In this document: in pieces, positions 47,013 to 60,189 of the stretch | Position numbering within the stretch: position 1 is the stretch's first letter | How the letters are laid out: each line of letters starts with the position of its first letter | From: Daldinia sp. FL1419 | Taxonomy: Eukaryota; Ascomycota; Sordariomycetes; Xylariales; Hypoxylaceae | Direction: 5' to 3' | Length of the DNA: 64,000 nt | Assembly: GCA_025201765.1 (NCBI GenBank) | Contig: MU623353.1 | Coordinates: 248,001 to 312,000 of the forward strand | Notes under the pieces: model-generated | Database searches by the model: none | Told to the model about the DNA's origin: nothing | What the model saw: the letters and a program-made list of their open reading frames with translations, nothing else | Translations under genes and position numbers: made by a program

Positions 47013-50000
47013 ATGGACCGGTATGTATACTTTATTTCTTAAATATTCCGCGCGATAATATTCAGAGTAGTTACCACCACTTCTAATCTTCCTTGTGGCT
47101 AACATGCGCATTTGGAAGAAACAGCGGACGAACACCAAATCTGTGTCGCCAGTTCCTCCAATCTGGCAAATGTAAATTTGGCACACGATGCAAGTTCTCC
47201 CATGATGTCGCATCATCTTCTTCGCCGGCTCCATCCGGGACTCCAGCACGGCGCAATGAAAAGCAGACAGGACGGGCGCCAAACCAGGATCGCCTTCGGG
47301 AGTGGAAGAGGCTACTCAACCAACCTCCTTCAAACTCACGATCTACTTATTTATCTACTGCTATGAATCAGCAGGGGGGCGACCGCTTTTTCACACTTGC
47401 TCTCGAATTGATGGAAGGAGACATCGGCGCTTCCCAGGAAACAGTCAGGCTTATGGCCCAAGATTCTGGCCTTGGGTTCATCAAGAAACTCGTCGAGCAA
47501 CAGATCCCCCTGGCTACAAGCAACCTTACCAGAGCGCATCTATGGAAGAGCCAAATACGGCCTCTTTTCGAAGTCCTTACTCATCCTCGTGTCGTCGATT
47601 CCAATGTGCTTGAGCAGCAGGTAGCGGCTATCTGCAATTTCATTATAGGGATTGGTGGGAGGCGTATGAGTATACTATACGACTTCATCCTCGATCTTCT
47701 CGATTCTTGGTCTCAACTTCCTAAGACTGAAGATGACGAGTACGGAATATCTGCTTGTGAACTTTCGCTCTCGGTGCTAGCAACTGTGATCGACTGCAAC
47801 ACTAGCAATATCGTTAACGATAACTTCACCAGAGTCGTTAAACGTTTCGATACCCCTATTAAAGCGGCCAGCCCTTCACAGAATGAATTCTCCAAATTGC
47901 AAGCCCAGAAACACCTGCAGTATCTTCAGCGACGTCTTGGAGTTGGTGATGCATTATCTGAGGCTAACTCGGAAAAGAAAACTCCCGTGACGCGAGCGCA
48001 ATTTGTTATACGCAAAGACCTACCAGGACGACTCTCGAGGGATGGCCCACGGCACGACAATGATCACGCCGATATAACCGATATCAGAATTCTGCCAACA
48101 ATTGAAGAAATTATGTCGATACGTAACGAATACTTGCCGACGACGGATACATCTTTATTTCATGTACCCGGCATTCGAGGACGTCTCGACAGAGAATTTC
48201 GCTTGTTACGAGAGGATACAGTGGGTCAACTCCGAGACGCTGTTAGTACACAGCTGAAGGTAATGAGAGATCCTGGATACAGGCAAGATCGTCATAACGG
48301 CAACACCACTCGTACATATGCGTATCAACAAGCAGCAATCATTGACGTAGAATTTACTAGGATAAAGGGCATGGACTTACTAGTTCAATTTCTACAGCCA
48401 ATATCTAAGAAGAGTGTACAACAGCGTAGGGATTGGTGGGGAAATTCTAAGCGTCTCCAACCTGGTGGCCTCGTCTGCATGATTTCCGGAAATGTCTCTG
48501 TGTCTGGGCAAGGATCTGTATTGTTCTTCGTAGTGGCTGATAGCACTATTGTAGCGAGCGATCAGAAAGGAGCTAAAACAGCGGGAGAGGACAAAGGACC
48601 CTCTAGCAAGGCGTCTCTAGCTGATGATGATGTATGGGCTTATGTCCACCTGCATCTTGTTGAGGCCCGTCCGAATGATATCGGTCAGGCACTCCGATGG
48701 TATCGAAATATCGGCCCAGAGCAGCAACGATGTCTCGTAGAGTTCCCCCGCGTTCTCCTTCCCTCGTTCCAACATACGCTTATAGCCCTCCAGCGTATGT
48801 CAAAAAAGACCGATGTGCCTTTTGATGAATTCCTTGCTCCGACTACAGCGGGAATGATTCCGGAAATTAAGAATGTCGGTCCTCCTCAGTACTCGCTAAA
48901 GCGAGGTTTCTCTTTCAACCTTACCTGCCTAACACATGATAATACAACGCTGCATCACTCACCACAGAGGCCTCTCAACCCACTAGAACTCGCAAGTCAT
49001 ACGACTCTCGATGAAACACAGTCAGGCGCTCTTTTGAGCGCTTTATCGAGGAAGTTGGCGTTAATCCAGGGCCCCCCAGGGACCGGTAAAAGTAAGCATC
49101 AACCCCGAGTATCCCTAACGTGGAGAACGCCGTTATTTTGTCCTGCTGATAAGGAAAATATCGAGTTGCTAATTTAAATAAACATAGGTTTCACCGGCGA
49201 AAAGATAATCAAGGTATTGCTCGCGAATAAGCGCCAGGCTACCCTCGGACCTATTCTTTGCGTATGTTATACAAATCACGCGCTGGATCAATTGTTAGTG
49301 CATCTAAACCGTGATGGAGTCAAAATTATTCGAATTGGGTCAAGGTCTAAATCAGAGGAGCTGGAGGATTTCAACCTCCGCGTTGTGGCCCAAACTATGG
49401 ATCGTACTAAAGCTGAAAAGGGTACGATGTGGGATTTGAGATCGAAGCGTGATGAAGAGGTTCGTGAGATGACGCAGTCTATCAACGATCTCGCGGCTTG
49501 CCAACTTCCAGCTTCGATACGTAACTACCTTTCTATACATCACAAAGGCCACTATAATGCTCTATTTGGTATTGAAGATGCAGAAGGATGGAAACAGCAG
49601 AAGCGTCAAAAACCTAATCAACTTCTCAACCAATGGCTAAATAGCGGTCATCGAGAAATCAATCCTCATCGCGACATAGCCCAGCTAATATACGCAGATG
49701 TTTGGACCATGAGCAATGGGGAGAGAACGCGTCTGTACAACCATTGGCTTCGAGAAATCCGTGATCCTTCTATAACAAACGTCATACGGAAATACGCGAG
49801 TTACGAACATATCACGGGCGAGTTGGAAAAGGTGTCTCGCGATGTTGATTTGCGATGTTTGCATGAGTCGGACGTAGTTGGTGTCACGACCACTGGGTTA
49901 GCAAGGAACCTAGGCCTCCTCCAGAAACTAAGATGCAAAGTTATGCTTTGCGAGGAGGCTGGAGAAGTACTCGAGGCCCATACGCTAACTGCACTTCTCC

Positions 50001-53000
50001 CGTCCGTCGAACATGCGATTCTGATTGGTGACCACCAACAGCTAAGACCGCAGACAGTAAATTACGAACTCCAGAGCACGAGCGCAAGAGGTGCTCAGTA
50101 TTCTCTCGACGTATCTCTATTCGAGAGATTGATTCAACCACCATACGACGCAGATCCGAGACTACCATATGATACCCTAGAGACTCAAAGGCGAATGCAC
50201 CCCAGTATTTCGGAGTTGATTCGATCAGCTCTGTATCCTAACCTTGAGGATGGTGGACCAGTTACTCAATACCCAGAAATTCATGGCATGAAAAAACGCT
50301 TATTTTGGATGCATCATGAGTCACCTGAAGATCAAGAAGTACAGCTCGATCCAATGACAACTTCACATACAAATACCTTTGAAATCGAAATGACTATAGC
50401 GCTCGTCCAACACTTGGTGCGGCAAGGGTCATATGGTTCGGACGATATTGCCGTAATCACGCCTTATCTGGGGCAATTGAATCGGCTTCGTCGCGAGATG
50501 AGCAGACTGTTTGAGATCTCTGTTGGCGAACGAGATTTAGAAGAGCTAGACGCTCTGGATGCTGATCAAGCAGCAGCCGAGAATGTTGCCCTTCAGCCGC
50601 ACAAGCCCGTGACCATCAAGAAGACCCTCCTTAAAAGTATTCGATTAGCAACCGTGGACAATTTTCAAGGTGAAGAAGCTAAAGTTGTCGTGATTTCGCT
50701 CGTGAGGAGTAACGCCGCAAGCAAATGCGGTTTCCTAAGTACATCTAACCGTATCAACGTACTACTATCGAGAGCTCAGCACGGAATGTATCTGATCGGA
50801 AATGCAAATACCTACAGACATGTGCCTATGTGGGCCAAAGTCTTGGGAATTCTTACAGCGAAAGGAAACTTGGGGCCTCAGTTAGAATTGCATTGTAAGC
50901 ATCCCCCTTTGTTGAGTATTTCTGACGCTAACCATTCACCTTACAGGCCCACGTCATCCCAACCCTGGTACTCCTCTTCTGGTATCAAAAGCTGACGATT
51001 TCTTACGAGTTGCTCCCGAAGGAGGGTGCATACTTCAGTGCGATAGACGCCTCATGTGTGGACACTCGTGTATCAATAGATGTCACCACGAGAATCTACA
51101 CAACGCCGTTAAGTGCCTTGAGCCCTGCCCTAGGCCTAAGAAAGGATGTTCGCATCCTTGTAAACTGGTCTGCGGCGAACCTTGCAAGCCGAAGTGTGAC
51201 GAACTTTTACCAAACACGACCCTTGCTCTCCCCTGTGGCCACAAGCTCTTTGGGGTGTTCTGCTGGCAAGTGCAGAATGTCTCCAGCATCATTTGCCAGC
51301 AAAGGGTCTCGAAGACTGTCCCTGGTTGCGGACATACCGTTGACGTACCCTGCCATATAGACGTTAGTGCCGATTCTTACAGGTGCGGAAAACTGTGTCT
51401 TGACCCTCAGCCATGTGGACATAACTGCCAAAGTGCATGCAGCCAATGCAAGGAGAGGAAAGACGGCAAAATCATCAAGACGGTTCATCCAGTATGCACG
51501 CAAGCCTGCGGCCGGGCATATACAACATGCCGCCATACCTGCCGGCAGTCATGCCACGGCGAAGCCGAATGTCCACTATGCCCAGCGCCATGCGAAGTTA
51601 GATGTAGTCATTCGAAGTGCAGCAAACAATGCCATGAGCCTTGTGTACCATGCGCCGAGAAGACTTGTGCGTCCAGTTGCCCTCACGCACAATGTACTAT
51701 GCCTTGTGCAGCACCTTGTGACTGGGTGCCTTGCTCAAAAAGGTGCGAAGAGGTCTTGGATTGTGGACACCAATGTCCATCCGTATGCGGAGAGACCTGC
51801 CCCGACAAGAGATTTTGTCAGACCTGTTGTTCTGAAGAAATAAAATCGGTCATGGTAGACTTCATCATGGGTATGCAATATCACGAAATCGACCTAGATG
51901 AGGACCCTTGCATCTTCCCGGACTGTGGACATTTCGCTACCAAGACCAACATGGACGGCATCATGGATATGAAGGCCCACTACGAGATTTCTGCTGAAGA
52001 AAACCCAACGGCTATCCTCCACACATCCGAGCCGTTCTCGATGAAGGAAGTAAAAGTTTGCCCAACTTGCCGTGGATCCTTGCGCAATATATCACGATAT
52101 GGACGAATAGTCCGACGAGCCATCCTTGATGAGGCTACCAAGAAATTCATTTCGTGGTCCCAGAATGAATATAGCAGGCTTGCGGAGCTTCTCCTCGACG
52201 TGCAGGGACGGATCTCAACAGCTCCGCCTCCCCCTCAGGCCTTACAGAAAATCGCCTCCAAGAACAAGAAGGCGAAATTCCCGGCTGGACGTGCGAAGCA
52301 AATAGTATCTATCCGTAACTGGGTAGGGGACTCTAGATATGACGAAGCTTTAAATCTATGGCAGATGATCAGCGATTTTATTAAAAAAGTAAGAGCGGAA
52401 GAGCAGCCCTTCCAACGAGTCAACGACTTTGTCCTACATGCAGTACGATTACGGAAAACTCTGGGACTATTCGCCTTTGACGAATCAATGATCGAGAATA
52501 AGGGTCACCTACAAGCGAGCACACTTTCCCTAAAATGTGAGATCATCATTATTGCGGACTTCATGAGCCATCGGGATAATCTCTTAGAGGGTCGGAAGGA
52601 GCTAAAGTTGGATTTCTCGCAGCATATGAAGGAGTGCGAGACTTTAGTAGAACGTGCCAGAAGCATAGGATACCCTCGACAAGAAACCGAAGCCCACATT
52701 TATTCCGCACAATTTTGTGCCTTCAGCCGAGCACTCGTCTCAGATGAAGAAGCAGCAGAGGGCCAGGCCAACATCAAGGCCGCAAAAATTGAAAAGTTGA
52801 AGGAACAGGCTAGGGAACATCTAGCAGTTGCTCGTGTACTAGTTGCGCGTTATGGGCCCCAAACTAAGGGGTTGGTGATGGAGATCGAGGCGACAGAGAA
52901 GATGATACGCGATAGCGTATTCTATGACACCGTATCTACAGAGGAGATGCGGGAAGTGTACCGTGCCATGGCGAGCGAATTCTCCGGGACGGGTCACTGG

Positions 53001-53180
53001 TACAGGTGTGTGAATAACCATGCGTTCACGATTGGTGAATGCGGGATGCCGATGGAAAGGGCCAGGTGCCCGGAGTGCAGTTCACCCATTGGTGGTACTA
53101 ACCATATGCCCGAACAAGGCGTGCAACGCGCAAGCGATATTGAGGATCTTACTCTTGGCTTGGGGGGGATGGGTATTTAG
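47013..53180 (+). CDS. ZNFX1/Hrr1-type SF1 helicase with CCCH, NF-X1 and RZ zinc fingers
   Basis: Four exons (47013-47020, 47119-49091, 49188-50894, 50947-53180) total 5922 nt, 1973 residues. The 8-nt first exon joins to give MDRNSGRTPNLCRQFLQSGK, starting a CCCH zinc finger (C12, C21, C27, H31). An Upf1-like SF1 helicase core follows: LIQGPPGTGKS (Walker A, residues about 652-661), CVCYTNHALDQLL, VMLCEEAGEV (Walker B), LIGDHQQLRPQ, LETQRRMHPSISELI, ATVDNFQGEEAKVVVISLVR and NVLLSRAQHGMYLIGNA. From about residue 1265 lies an array of NF-X1 type Cys/His repeats (CGHSCINRCH and similar). Residues 1912-1950 (HWYRCVNNHAFTIGECGMPM, then CPEC and IGGTNH) are an RZ-type finger. Relatives are animal ZNFX1 and fission-yeast Hrr1, which work in small-RNA pathways and RNA surveillance. 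Function here is inferred. All helicase motifs look intact. Confidence 0.93.
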
Positions 53181-53746
53181 TTGGCGTCTTTGCAATGTAA
53201 AGATTGATGGATGAATGGGGAAAAGTCATGTCCGACCACTGTGACGTACGATCATCGCCTGATCTTGTAGTATAACGTTACGCAGTTTATTCAGTGTTAT
53301 TTTAGGCGTATCTGATTTAATATAACACGCATGCTTTGGACTTTTCGAGAAGTTGAGATTTTAGTAGTCACGTAAAACCCAGTAGATGAAACTTAAACCA
53401 GTTCTTTCATAACGACAAAGGAAAATCATCCTATTGAAGACTATATATAATAATAATATGGAATATGCTCATGTCCTCCATCTATCCGCCTTTATACGCG
53501 AGGCGATCTAGAAGATTTGTGCCAATCGGTTCGGTACCGGAAGAGAGAAAAGTAGGATGTTCATCTTTCTTTTTTCCTTTTCCGGGAGCCCTCCAGGAAT
53601 GACGACCGTCAGTAGTAGGTAAGTCGGCTTGATAAGGTAGGTTAAGTAGGTATTACCAAGCCGTTTTCCTTCTCTTTATATCACTTCTTCGGAAGCCTCC
53701 AATTCGAGACTTGAGAGGCGAGGAGCCGCTTGATTTCTTAAGCAGC
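53181..53746. other. Intergenic, convergent 3' ends
   Basis: About 570 bp between the helicase and dioxygenase stops. No gene seen. AT-rich near 53330-53480. Confidence 0.5.
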
Positions 53747-54927
53747 TTAGTACACCTGCACTGACTCGCCGAGGCTAGTCGCGCCGACGACGGGGCTAGG
53801 CGCGTCCTTGGAGGCGGTAGCCTCGACGGAGTCGTCCTCCTCGGGCATGCCGCCGAGAATCATGGAGCTAGGGGCAAGGGCCTGAATCTCGGGGGGGCTG
53901 GTGAAGGCGAAGAACTTCTCGTCGTGCCACTGGCCGGCGGTGATGAGGCGGCCCTCGCTGTCGGTGAACATGACGTCGTTCTCGGCGCGGAGGAAGTAGG
54001 CGATGGAGTAGCGGTGCTCGGTGGGGTCGAGAGGGACGACGCGGTGGATGCAGGATTGCATGGTGTGGCCGCTAGCGAAGCGCAAAGAGTCGCCGACGTT
54101 GATGACGGCCATGCCGTCCTTGGGCTCGACGAAGCCGAATTCCTTGGCTCCGGGGGGACGGACCTGCAGACCCCACTGCTCGGCGAAGAGGAAGGTGAGG
54201 GAGCTGATGTCGGTGTGCTTCTGGTGGCCGATGTTCTTGGCGGTAGGCTCCGAGGGGATGTAGTGCATCATGGCGATGGTGCTGGTGGAGGGACGGTCGT
54301 TGCGGTGCGTGTTCTCGAACCGGGCGGCGCCGGTCAGGCCGAGACCCGTGGAGAGAGCAGATAGGATCGTCTTGGTGGCGATGTTGGCGCCGGCGATGGC
54401 GTGCTCGAGAACCTTCATGTCGGGGCTGTTCTTGATGACGGCAGGTAGGTGCGGGCTGTCCTTCTGGATCTCGTCGCGGGAGACCTTGATCATCTCGTAC
54501 CCGTCCTTGGTGTTCTCGAGGACACCGGTACGCGAGCCGATGGGCTCGTATCTGTTTTTCTCACTTGTTAGTATACGATTTCTTTGCTTTTCCTTTTCTT
54601 TTTTTGCTAGCTAGATAGCCGGCTAGGTGTCACTCACCCGAGATGCGGAGCAACAAGACCGAATTCATTCTTCGCCTCAAGAGGGGCGTCGAAGAATCGG
54701 TACATGAGCTTCAAGGTGTCCTGCTGGTCCTCGAGCATCCTGCGGCCGTCAATGCCTCGCAGGTCCAGGTAGAAGTATCCGGTCTCCTGGCAGCAGCTGA
54801 CTAGCCTCTCGATCTCGGCGGGCTCCTGAGAGAGCAGCTTAGAGAAGTCGATGATCTCCATGGGGTAGACCGGGACCTTCTTCCCGTTCCACTCCTTGGT
54901 CTGGGGAACATCGGTTGAGATGGCCAT
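53747..54927 (-). CDS. 2-oxoglutarate/Fe(II)-dependent dioxygenase (isopenicillin-N-synthase-like)
   Basis: Two exons (54927-54638 and 54551-53747) give 1095 nt, 364 residues. The N-terminal DIOX_N region has IIDFSKLL and CCQETGYFYLDLRGI. The catalytic jelly-roll has the iron ligands in QKHTDISSLTFLF (His209, Asp211) and SCIHRVVPL (His266), and the 2-oxoglutarate-binding RYS at residues 277-279. The active site therefore looks intact. It lies in the cytosol by default, since no signal peptide is seen. Fungal relatives hydroxylate or desaturate secondary metabolites, or act in primary metabolism. The substrate cannot be predicted. Codon use is strongly biased to G/C at third positions, more than in neighbouring genes, which suggests high expression. 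The CTCGG/GTGAG donor and AAACAG acceptor keep frame (HLG-YEPIG). Confidence 0.9.
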
Positions 54928-57145
54928 TTTGATTTCGTCTGCTAGCTGCGGGAATACGTTAGATGGTTGAGTTGAGGTCGTCGAGGTCGATCAAGACAAG
55001 GACAGCGTTCGAGGTTCTCCTTTTATCTTGTCCCTCGCCGGCTCCTGGTCCCTCGTATTTTATAGACCGGCGACGACATCGATGAAGGCGTTGTCGGAGC
55101 TCCATCCTCCATAACCTTGGGCAGTCTGATGTAACTTCCCCCTCCCCCACACTGCCTTTTGTCATTTATCCATCTGCATCGCAGATGTCACTTATTCAAT
55201 CATTCCTTGATGCTAACATGGGATTTACACGATAGCTCACGCCCCCTGGAAGTCTAAACGGGCAACACCACCTCTTGGCACCTTATCGCTATCGAAAAGA
55301 GTATACGCTCTTAATCTCAAGTTTAGCCGGTTGGAGTCGCGTACCTAGATCGTTGGCGCGGCTGCAACCCTCCGCACTCTATACATATCTAGCCAGCATC
55401 GGGGGACCCTGCGAAGACGCGCATCGCGCCCACTCGGCTTCCCAAGAGGTGTCGTATATATTATACACTACGCCAAGCCCGGCAGATGTATCTGATAGCT
55501 CTTTAGGGTTTGCGTGGGATTGAGCAACTTGGAGCGACGATCTTATTGTTCGCACGTCCCTGGCATTGACTCCGCACTCTTGGCTTCCCAGGACCGCCGA
55601 ACAAATCCCATACAACGGTGCCGGAGCCGATGATGTCCTTGCTAGGGAAGAATTCGATATCCTACGAATTCGGCATGGGCAATGCAGCATTTCCCCTCAT
55701 TCTTTTCCCGCCATGCTGGTTATATTGGATGGCGAGCTAAATAGGAAATCCCCACAAAGTCCAGAGGCCTCGTGACGGTCTGCCATGCCAGTAGTAAGGC
55801 GATATGAGAAAGAAAACCGTGTTTGAAGTAACGTAAGTCATCGCTTATTGATTCGGCGATAGGAGTTGTGATTCAATGCGGAGCGAACCTGATAAATTGA
55901 TGTCCGTTCCAAGGCTGCGAGTGTTTTTCGTCGGTGTTTTATAGACATGGGCCCTGTACGTAACAAAAACTTGGTGAGAACGTGGCAATTGATTTGCTTT
56001 TGCCTTGATTATCTGTTAAGCCTTATAATTAAATATCATTGGATCGTCTGCTTTACTTTTATGAGGTCCCAGATCCAACCTTGTTGGTCCTGTCTCGGAA
56101 TAGAATGCCGCTGCAGGCAGGGCCTGGAGGAGAGGAGGATGTTCGACTTTCATGGGCTCGTATTAAGTGGTATTCGCCCAGCTATGATCCTAGGCTATTT
56201 TGCTCATATATACTATTATATCGATTATATGTCTCGACGGTCGAAGATAGAATTTTTATACATATATCATCGAGCGCTCACGGTCAGATAATATTCCAAG
56301 GGTATCTTTATTCATATTTATACTCTCGCTCTTACCCACCACGTCTTTGGAGACTTGAAATAAAAAGCGTCAAACTACCCAACTATATGAAAGATACGCA
56401 CCTAGTATATTATAGCGGATTTTGAGGCCTTTTAGCAAAGTTGTCTTGGTATATATATAAAGTTACTAGTACCAAGATACGTATAACCAAGAGGAGCTTA
56501 AAAAGTAAGTTAGTAGTAAGCAAATATTACTAAAAATATACCAAAATATGTGATAAATTCCGTAGAATTATAGCAAATAAGACAAGAACAGGTATAAAAT
56601 TTGCCCGGTTCATCTTGTGTAAAAGTTTGAAAACCTCGACTATGAATCCTATTAGCTCTTATTTTACCTACTTCAATTTACTGGGGGCTTAAACGGCATT
56701 TCTCTATAAGCTTTCTTACGTCCTTATCAGCTTTTTAGATTCAATCTAATAGCATTTTACTGGTATATGTACCCACAATCGTGTAATAGAGTTTTCATCC
56801 ATTGTCCTGGGAGATGTTAATAACTAGACTGAGCAAAAGGGAATATTTTACAATAAATATATATTAAGTGAACCCATATACTACTCCACCCCTTACGCAA
56901 ACACAAGCATAAATAAGATAATTTAGCAATCCTAACCCATAGTGAAGATGAGAGTCCGCGAAGACTTGCCGTAATGCATCATTCTTGTTGCAACGCATGG
57001 AAAAAAAATGGGAACCACCGATTTATCATCAACTCCTTGGACCATGAGGTCGAGTATCTGCCATATAAACGCCAATTCTTTGAAATAAAGCCCTTGCATG
57101 CCCCGTATCCAAGTTTAATATCCCAATATTACCATTCAAACCGAC
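54928..57145. other. Gene-poor region with AT-rich core
   Basis: The left end is the dioxygenase promoter. From about 56000 to 56950 base composition becomes clearly A/T-rich with many stops. A hairpin with 7-bp arms CTTGGTA / TACCAAG lies at 56445-56476. No gene or recognisable transposase was read. An old, mutated repeat is possible. Confidence 0.4.
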
Positions 57146-57388
57146 TTAATCAGACGAGCTAGGAGAACCGCCCGTATTCGCGCACTGTGGACATCTCTCG
57201 CCAGTCCTCTCAACTGTCTCATGATCTTCCAATACATCATACTGAGAGCATTCGTCGCTGCCGTCCTCATCGCCTGCGGAGGCGTACTTGAATTTCCAGA
57301 ATTCGCACGCTCGGTAATGGTCGAAAACCAGATGCCTCCTATTTTTGCGGGGGTTGCAATCATACAGGTACCAGACTTCTGTGCACAT
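57146..57388 (-). CDS. Small Cys-containing hypothetical protein
   Basis: Open frame of 80 residues if started at the internal Met at 57388 (MCTEVWYLYDC); it could extend upstream to 57511. It has a spaced Cys/His pattern: MCTEVWYLYDCNPRKNRR, then FDHYRACEFW, and a late CPQC. Small fungal proteins with an N-terminal MC-x-x-x-x-Y-x-x-x-C and a C-terminal CxxC are common and may bind zinc. I do not recognise a named family. The surrounding 9 kb has no other supported gene, so this could be a chance frame. Confidence 0.4.
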   Translation of the reverse strand: MCTEVWYLYDCNPRKNRRHLVFDHYRACEFWKFKYASAGDEDGSDECSQYDVLEDHETVERTGERCPQCANTGGSPSSSD

Positions 57389-60187
57389 CTTGAACCCGAC
57401 GTTGTAAAGACCGTTTCGTATGCGACCCCTCGAGAGCGTAATGTGAGAGGCGCAGGTAATAAATAATAAAATTACGTGTAAGCGGTACTCCGTAGTGAAG
57501 ATGCGGCTCAATTGTGAGTTGGGTTTGACTTGGACTCGAACGCCGCTGTTGGCCCTTGCGGTTGCATAAACTTTAAATCGGTATAAGATTGAATCATTTG
57601 ATAATTATGAGCTTGTAGAGTTGAATAAAGGCAAGTATCTGCATATGAGGCTGCATATGAGACAATCTTCATCTTTGACTCACCTCCTCAAGGCAGAGCT
57701 CAGTCGATAACCCATCACATTGCTCAAAGAGACAATGTATTATTAATGTCCTCCATCCAAACTTAACTAACCGGTCCATTGAGATAAGTTTCGCCGTATC
57801 CCACCAAGAGGGACTACCAGAGAGGAAATATTCCAAAAGTTCTTGGGAAGCATGTGAACAGGGTAGTATTTTCTGCAGGCATAGCGATCCTGACGCCGCG
57901 CGTTTCACAGTAATTGCGACATTTATCACAAACTTGCAGAAACCAATCCGGAAGTCACACTGCATAGACGTCCGTATAATAAACTTATAGACCTTGGGTT
58001 GTAAAGAGTGGATATTATATAACAGGGTTATTTCTTTATATAATTCCATGCCGCCCGCTGCGATGAGAATGGATTTGTATGCCTATTTCGCTACGATTGA
58101 GATCTAGAATTGCAGGGAAGCGAAAGTTTCATTGAAGACCGCGGTTTGTAATCGTTGCAAAGGGTAGCCTATTTGGATCTCAGTATATCGAAGGAAGCTA
58201 TTGAGACACAGGCGAAGGCCGACTGCCGAGAACATAAATACCTACCTACCTAGCTTTGATCTGGGTCAATACCCTTACGCTAGGCGGTGCTTTACTCCTA
58301 GCTAGGGAATGGTCATTGCAAGAGCTAGAGGAATTTGGATAAAAAGACCCAGGGAACCATAACTCTGGTATTGGGATTTCGGCACGGTTAACCGCCAAGC
58401 TCAGTGTCAAGGTAGTCGTGATCTTCCACAGAACCACTGTCTCAATTATTCCTTCACTAATATCGCATAGGCTATTGACAACAAATGCGGCAGCTGGAAC
58501 ATTTCATTTCTTAAGTCAAAATAGCTCTTGCAGTTCCACTTCTTTTGAGATATCAGCTTCCGCATCCTATTGTTTGAAGCGGCGTGTTCCTGCTTGCCTC
58601 GGACATATCGTTAAGTATATCCACTTGGAGGCTTTGGTATATTTTGGAACTGGTTTCAAGTCGGCTACGCGTACCGGGGAAAGATTGGTACGGGTTGCCC
58701 ACCTTGATGGGCTACCTACCGTTGTTTTCCCCCAAGGTCAAGAAACGCATTCGACTTGTCGTATTGACAATGTAACACTTTAGAGATAAGATGACGATGG
58801 GATAACTTCAGGTAAGCGGCCAATGAGAATCGTGTCACGGAATTTGCGTTCCAAAGCCGCTATGTCAAATAAGGTGTGGAATTATAGTCACATGGCATGC
58901 TTGTCACTTCGATATCGTGCGGGTGCTCCCTTTAGGTATTAATAAGTCAGATGATTTTGGCATTCTGGGGAAATGGCCCGACCAGACGACCTATCCGGGA
59001 CCAGAGTCCTAGATTATACCTCCGATACGTCCGGATGAGGATGAAAGAGGAAAAATACTCGTAGGCTTGGATAGACTATAACGCTACGGTAGGGCATGTG
59101 CACCGCATATCAAAACAAGCGTTGTTAGGTAGATCCCGGATTAGGCGGGATAGGAATAGGAAGTTATTTGCTAGAGCGTTAATCCACTTGGAAGCTCGAA
59201 GCTAGCTTTATCTTCATAGTAATTTACTGATGTCGTCGACGAACATGCTGTTGGTTGAGATGTGTTGGCCAAAAGGGGGAAACCTGCGCTAACAGAAGCG
59301 CTTGTTCACTCGAACCCGCGCTTATTGGGGATGAGAAATCCGATGATTTTATTAGCTAGTACTGTAGAGTAGTGGCTCCCTACTTGGTTGGTATCAACAA
59401 ATAAAGGTCTTAGGTTAGGATTTGAAGCTAATCAGCTGAGGAATGGTTTAATCATACTCGGAACAAACTGAAATATCTTGGATCTACAAACCTGCCTAAG
59501 TTTTAATTAGATGGGCTCTTGACCTTTGACGTATCGAAGAGCGCAAGCAACAATATGTCGTATCGAGTGGTACCTAGAAGGATTGTATGCTTAAGGAGCT
59601 GGTTCACCCTCATAGGTATCGTGAATGTTGGTTGTACGAGAGCTTGTTGACGCCAACCATAAAACCTGCCTAGGTACCTAGGCAGATATGAATGCGCTAG
59701 GTAATATGTATAATATTCGTCACGGGTGCTGACGACGCCCTCGAGCTGCGGGGTGATTCCTGAACAAGAGTAGACAGGGTCGGGCGTATGTAGTAAATCA
59801 TTGATTTCCCAAGATTTGGAGAAAGCAAGTGGCGAATACCTATTCAAAAACAGTTGAATATTATTGGGAAGAATTCAAGACCCGGTAACAATTCGACCGA
59901 GAAGAGATAGATCCTTTTCACACCATCCCCTCGTCACGTTATTTGGGCGACACCAAAAGTTCGGAGTCTTGGTCCTGCTTGTCTCATTTGTCTGGTTGGG
60001 ACGATCCAATCAATCTGCAGAACACCCTTGCTCGCCTGAACAGGACCCTAAAAAGACCCTGCCTGCGGCAAGACGAGTCCTTGTGATTGGGTTTAAAGCC
60101 CCTGTTCCCATTGTGCCAAGGAGGAGCCTGCCGTGACCCTTTTTTCTTTTTTGAAGATCGTGAACTAGCCGCGGCTCAGCGATTGCG

Positions 60188-60189
<2 letters not shown>
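57389..60189. other. Gene-poor region
   Basis: Several open frames up to 126 codons (for example 58049-57669 on the minus strand, with a protein-like piece WWDTAKLISMDRLVKFGWRT) but no family recognised. The minus-strand piece could be a remnant. A 20-bp perfect palindrome sits at 59666-59685. Confidence 0.35.
59666..59685. repeat. 20-bp perfect palindrome
   Basis: CTGCCTAGGTACCTAGGCAG is its own reverse complement. Its left arm recurs near 62322-62340 as CCTGCCTAGGTACCTAGGT. Confidence 0.9.

Noticed and set aside
57525..57545. Possible tRNA T-loop (ACTCGAAC on plus strand)
   Set aside because: The flanking bases do not pair into a T-stem and no acceptor or anticodon stem is found.
59310..59330. 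Possible tRNA T-loop (CTCGAACCCGCGC)
   Set aside because: No complementary stem on the other side and no A box at the right distance.
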